From the NCBI RefSeq assembly GCF_031755915.1, contig NC_083381.1, positions 8,320,501 to 8,384,500 on the forward strand: DNA of 64,000 nucleotides, written 5' to 3'. The position numbers and the translations under genes were made by a program. The stretch is from Ziziphus jujuba (lineage: Eukaryota > Streptophyta > Magnoliopsida > Rosales > Rhamnaceae). Shown here in pieces: positions 60,391 to 64,000 of this stretch. The first letter of the stretch is position 1. The number at the start of each line of letters is the position of its first letter. Below the pieces are notes generated by a model that saw only the letters and a program-made list of their open reading frames with translations, made no database searches and was not told the DNA's origin.

Positions 60391-60508
60391 TTAAGTGACA
60401 TAAATATACAATTAATTTTAAAATTATTCTCCAAAGATAGTGTGCATAAAGCTATATATGGCATCAAGATTTGATTGTAAAGTATATGAAAGCCACTACA
60501 ACATATCA
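60391..60508. other. Short spacer
   Basis: Contains AAGCCACTACAACATAT, also seen near 33,310 in slightly altered form. Confidence 0.35.
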
Positions 60509-61430
60509 TGTAATGACCTATTCCGAGAAAACACCATAAATTTAAATATTTGAGCAATTTAACCAAGGTTAAGCAAGTTCGATCAAAATTTAAGTATGAC
60601 AGTTTTTTTTTTCTTTTAGTGATGGAATTTGGTTTTAACTCTTATATCATTGCGTAGACCTTGTATATACGAGTTCTTAGACATGTGAAACACCGAAATC
60701 GAAGCTATAGCTTGAAAGTTATGGTCAAAACAAGTCTGTGGCATTTTTATAATTATGAAGCACAAAAATTAGGTTAAATTGGGTCATCTTCTTCCTCTTT
60801 GTACCCCAAAATGGAAACCATCATTGTTTTCTCTCTCTCTATATTTTTTCTCTTAAAACCCACAATTTCAAAACCTCATAACTTACTTTATTAGCCTCTG
60901 TTTGCTTTGTTATTTATGGTATTGGAAAGCTTGCATGGCGATGAATATTTTAACAAAGTCTAACTAGCTAGTTGCCAAATTCTTGTAGGAAAGTTCATGG
61001 ATTCCATTTTTTTGATCTCCAAAATTTAGGTGCTTTTCAAATATTTTTAATCTTTTGAGTTTACTTTTGGTACACTCCAAGCTCAAAATTGTCTCCAATT
61101 TTTCCTAACAAAAATATGAAGTTTTAGCAACACTTTGTCTTCAATTTTCGTGCAACCTTTGCCACCATTAATTTTATATGAAGGTAGATACTTACCCTAC
61201 ATCTTTAAGCTTTATTTTGATATATTGATTGCATAATTTGGTTAAATATTTTGAAAAAATCAATTTTAAGTCCAAGGGTACTTTAGGTTTAACAAAATTA
61301 GACCATCTAAGGATGTTTTCTTTTGCTAATCTTGTATATTTAAGATACTAATGGTGTATAAGAATTTATTGAAGTATTAATTTCGAAAATTATCAAGTAG
61401 ATGGAAAATACCCCATTTTATGGTTAAAAC
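60509..61430 (+). mobile_element. Gypsy-type LTR fragment, plus orientation
   Basis: It starts TGTAATGACC, a common chromovirus-LTR start. Blocks such as ACCAAGGTTAAGCAAGTTCG and ATACGAGTTCTTAGACATGT, then GAAAGTTATGGTCAAAACAA, parallel the opening of the solo LTR at 29,097. No 3' end, target duplication or internal domain was found. Confidence 0.5.
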
Positions 61431-62078
61431 ATGATCGATTTCAACCAACCTGAGAGGGAGGAAGGGAGGGAGAGAGAGATAGCCTTTTTTCGTGCATGGG
61501 GGGAAGAAGAGAGAGAAAAAGAAAGACAAAGAAAAAGAAAATTAAGATGACAAGTGACCCTCTTAGGCTGTGACATGTGGCACCTAACCAATTGGTGACA
61601 TGTGGTACTTGTTAGAGATCCTTTTAAATATTCCTTTATATGTTTTTTGATAAAAACTACTAGACAAAGTGAGTCTTAGAAAAATAAACACAACTTTACA
61701 AATCCATAACTTTTCAACCGTAAGTCTAAATGAAGCATGCCGTTAGTCTAGGAACTCGTATCAATGAGCACTATATGATAGTATAGAAGTCAAAGCCATA
61801 ATTTATACAGATAAAAAAAGTCAACCTTGCCCCTGCTCGATGAGTTCAAATCGTACTTTGATTTGACCATAACTTTCTGATCTCAACTCTGATTTTGGCG
61901 TGCTATACTAGTCTACGAACTCAAGTCGATGTGTACTTTGCCATGATGCCTCGGTCAAAGTGAAATTCTCTTATAACAAAAAGCCAACTTGTGTACCCAT
62001 TTGGCCAAGCCAATCAACTCTAATCAAACTTGGTCAAAAATTCAAATTCGGATCGTTTTCTGGGGTCGGGCTATTATA
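61431..62078 (-). mobile_element. Gypsy-type LTR fragment, minus orientation, relative of the solo LTR
   Basis: Its reverse complement starts TATAATAGCCCGACCCC and follows the solo LTR at 29,097-29,690 block by block: GATCCGAATTTG, TTGATTGG, GACCGAGGCATCATGG, CGACTTGAGTTCGTAGA, AGAAAGTTATGGTCAAA, GGCATGCTTCATTTAGACTT, CTCTCTCTCCCTCCC, CAGGTTGGTTGAAAT. It ends abruptly at about 61,431, where it abuts the plus-oriented fragment. Confidence 0.7.
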
Positions 62079-62750
62079 AAAAGTTCGTTTGAAAAATTTA
62101 CAACAAACTAGCACAAAACATGTATAATACTTAAATTCAACTCAACGTACATCACCTTGACAAGTAAACCAAAGTACAAGTAAAATAATCATTAAAAAAA
62201 AACTTAGATCATACTTCTCGGTATGACCAAAAATATTAATCCAAAACTTTTATTTCAAAACTAGAACTAAGAACAATATACCAAGTAAGATTCAACCCTA
62301 TAAAAAATTTACTTATAACATTAGGAAAAATAAACATCTTAAACTTGAATAGACCAAAAGAAAAACCTTGAAAATACAAGATAAAGCTCTATGGTGTAAC
62401 CTCATAAAAGCAAATAATTTTTCTTTTGAGAAATCAAACAAATTCTAATCAACAAACAACATTAAAGCTTAAATGTGGTTTACAAAAGAAAAACCAACTA
62501 GGATCATAGAAAAATAAATGAATATCAAATTTAAAAACCATTACACTCTCGATTTGAAGAATTCACAAAACTATAATATGGTTTTAAAAGTGACAAGCAA
62601 CATTAATACAAAACTAGAATTAAACTTCTAAAATAATACATTTTCTCCAAAGAAAAATTTGGAAGATCCAACAAGAAATTTAAGAGAAAAGTTGGAGTTC
62701 TCTCGGTTTTAACATACTATTACAAGAAGACCAAAAATTTGTTTTTAAAA
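62079..62750. other. A-rich spacer, perhaps internal retrotransposon debris
   Basis: No ORF on either strand. It lies on the 5' side of the minus-strand LTR fragment, so it may be the non-coding 3' internal region of that element. Confidence 0.35.
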
Positions 62751-63330
62751 TGTTAGATATATATAAATATTGTGTGAATTTGGCATAATCAATAACTCAC
62801 TTACAAGCTCATTTGTAGCATTAATGGGCCTGGCTTATTTACTAACTTATGTAGTAGGGCCCTTAGGCATATACTTTCTGTAATACTCCAATTGATCTAT
62901 TGGATTGGAGAATCTACCCTCTTTAGAGATCCATTTGACTTATCCATATTACTATTATTATTATTATTATTATAATGTATATTATGAAATTATTATTTTA
63001 GTGTGACTTAAAGTAATGCGTAAGTCATGTGACTTCCACGTGACTTCAGTTTTTAAAGGCTTAGGTTTTATTGACAGGGCAAGTAAGTGAGAAAATACAT
63101 ATGCCGTATTTCTTTAGGATTTTGAGAGATCACTTCAGATATATAATAAAGGGGTTAGAGAGCAGTATGTCCATTATAGGCACTGCTATTACGTGTTTTC
63201 TGTTTTGCAGATTGCAGATCAAGCTTATCAATGACTGCATTTGGAGGTTAGTGGTTCAACAATCAATTTGTTAAAATTGAAATTAATTATGTGTATTTGA
63301 TTCATATTTATTATTATATTTTTTCCAACA
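62751..63330 (+). mobile_element. 5' LTR of a Copia-like retrotransposon that runs off the window
   Basis: It starts TGTTAGATATA, ends TTTTCCAACA and is followed after two bases by a perfect tRNA-iMet primer-binding site. Length is 580 bp. The short TGTTRGA/TCCAACA ends are typical of Ty1/Copia. The left boundary is inferred from these ends; a TGTAATACTCC at 62,879 is an alternative start. Confidence 0.7.
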
Positions 63331-63332
63331 AT

Positions 63333-63344
63333 TGGTATCAGAGC
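63333..63344 (+). other. Primer-binding site, tRNA-iMet type
   Basis: TGGTATCAGAGC, the canonical plant LTR-retrotransposon primer-binding site. It fixes the orientation of the element as plus. Confidence 0.93.
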
Positions 63345-64000
63345 CACACACATAATAAAGTTCTATGATCTCTTTATTTTGTTGACTGTATATGTATCGT
63401 CAACCATTGATTTGGATCATATATATGTTCTTTTTTTATTTTATTTTTCCTTTCTCTGATTTATATATACGTATAATGGAAATTATGTTCATTGAAATAA
63501 ATTTGTTTTGGAATTTTTTCATGAAAATGTATTTTTGATAAATCCATGACCTAATTATTTTTAAATGGTATTTTTGTATGGAATGGAATATTTTTAAGCC
63601 CTTATTTTTTGTCTAAAACAAAGCAAAACTATGAAAGCCATTAAAAATCCGTGGGTATACCAAATTGATTGTTCTTTGGTTTTGGGTTGATATTAATGAA
63701 AATTGGACCTGGATTCTGCTTGCCCGCCAACGGTCAATTGGATCCAACTGGAATGGCTGAAAACGACGGCCGAAGAGGCTGTTTTTTCAGTGGGTCAAAA
63801 CCAGGTCGCTCAAACCATTTTCTTAGAACCAGATTGACCCGCAAACCCAGATGGCTTTGGAAGATGACCTAAACAACATGTCATTTGGCAATGCTAACAT
63901 CATCGTGCTAACGTTAGCATGTTGTCAGTCGACGTGTCATTGGTGCTGACTTCAGCATGATGATTGTTGACCTCAGCATGATATGGTTATGTCGACAACC
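63345..64000 (+). other. Leader of the Copia-like element
   Basis: Untranslated leader, AT-rich at first and then GC-richer from 63,680. CAGCATGATGATTGTTGACC and CAGCATGATATGG near the right edge form a short repeat. gag and pol would lie beyond the window. Confidence 0.55.

Overview
The window looks like nuclear DNA of a flowering plant, most likely a eudicot. It is very AT-rich. Its genes have GT-AG introns and plant-specific families (a PUX-type UBX protein, an organ-specific protein, CLE-like and defensin-like peptides, a PMT-type methyltransferase fragment). Most of the rest is plant transposable elements: Cassandra, a CRM-like Ty3/Gypsy element, Copia, CACTA and MULE/hAT MITEs. There is no sign of bacterial or organellar DNA.

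Layout. 1-3.1 kb: AT-rich spacer with MITE remnants and microsatellites. 3.2-10.5 kb (minus): a complete multi-exon gene for a UBX-domain protein of the PUX11/erasin type; nine coding exons join without a break into 452 codons. 10.6-14.5 kb: spacer with a hAT-like MITE and a MULE with an 11-bp target duplication. 14.5-15.0 kb (minus): a small two-exon gene for a 60-residue single-pass membrane protein. 17.3-17.9 kb (plus): a two-exon defensin-like peptide gene that has probably decayed. 18-25 kb: a MULE-like MITE, then a 3.2-kb array of four tandem units of 0.7-0.8 kb. 25.3-26.3 kb (minus): an organ-specific (S2/P4, DUF2775) protein gene with a clear TATA box and a duplicated promoter. 29.1-32.8 kb: a 3.7-kb solo LTR flanked by TAAGA. 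33.8 kb: a frameshifted methyltransferase exon. 35.9-36.6 kb: a Cassandra TRIM carrying 5S rRNA-like DNA. 36.9-45.1 kb: a full-length but decayed Gypsy element with two 1.1-kb LTRs and a perfect TTAAT target duplication; its LTR encodes the end of the integrase, a CRM-lineage trait. 45.4-48.6 kb: a MULE that contains a head-to-head, four-LTR Cassandra composite flanked by TTGTA. 48.9-49.5 kb (minus): a short gene or pseudogene with three 75-bp in-frame repeats, each encoding a CLE/TDIF-like dodecapeptide. 51.2-60.4 kb: a decayed CACTA (En/Spm) element with arrays of AAAAGCGTYGGC-type subterminal repeats and a DUF4216 remnant. 60.5-62.1 kb: two Gypsy-type LTR fragments in opposite orientation. 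62.75 kb to the end: the 5' LTR, primer-binding site and leader of a Copia-like element that continues off the right edge.

The host genes are unrelated and act separately. The most notable item is the three-copy CLE-like precursor. The inverted Cassandra composite, the decayed defensin-like gene and the 60-residue membrane protein follow. All calls come from reading the sequence and from family knowledge; no searches were run.
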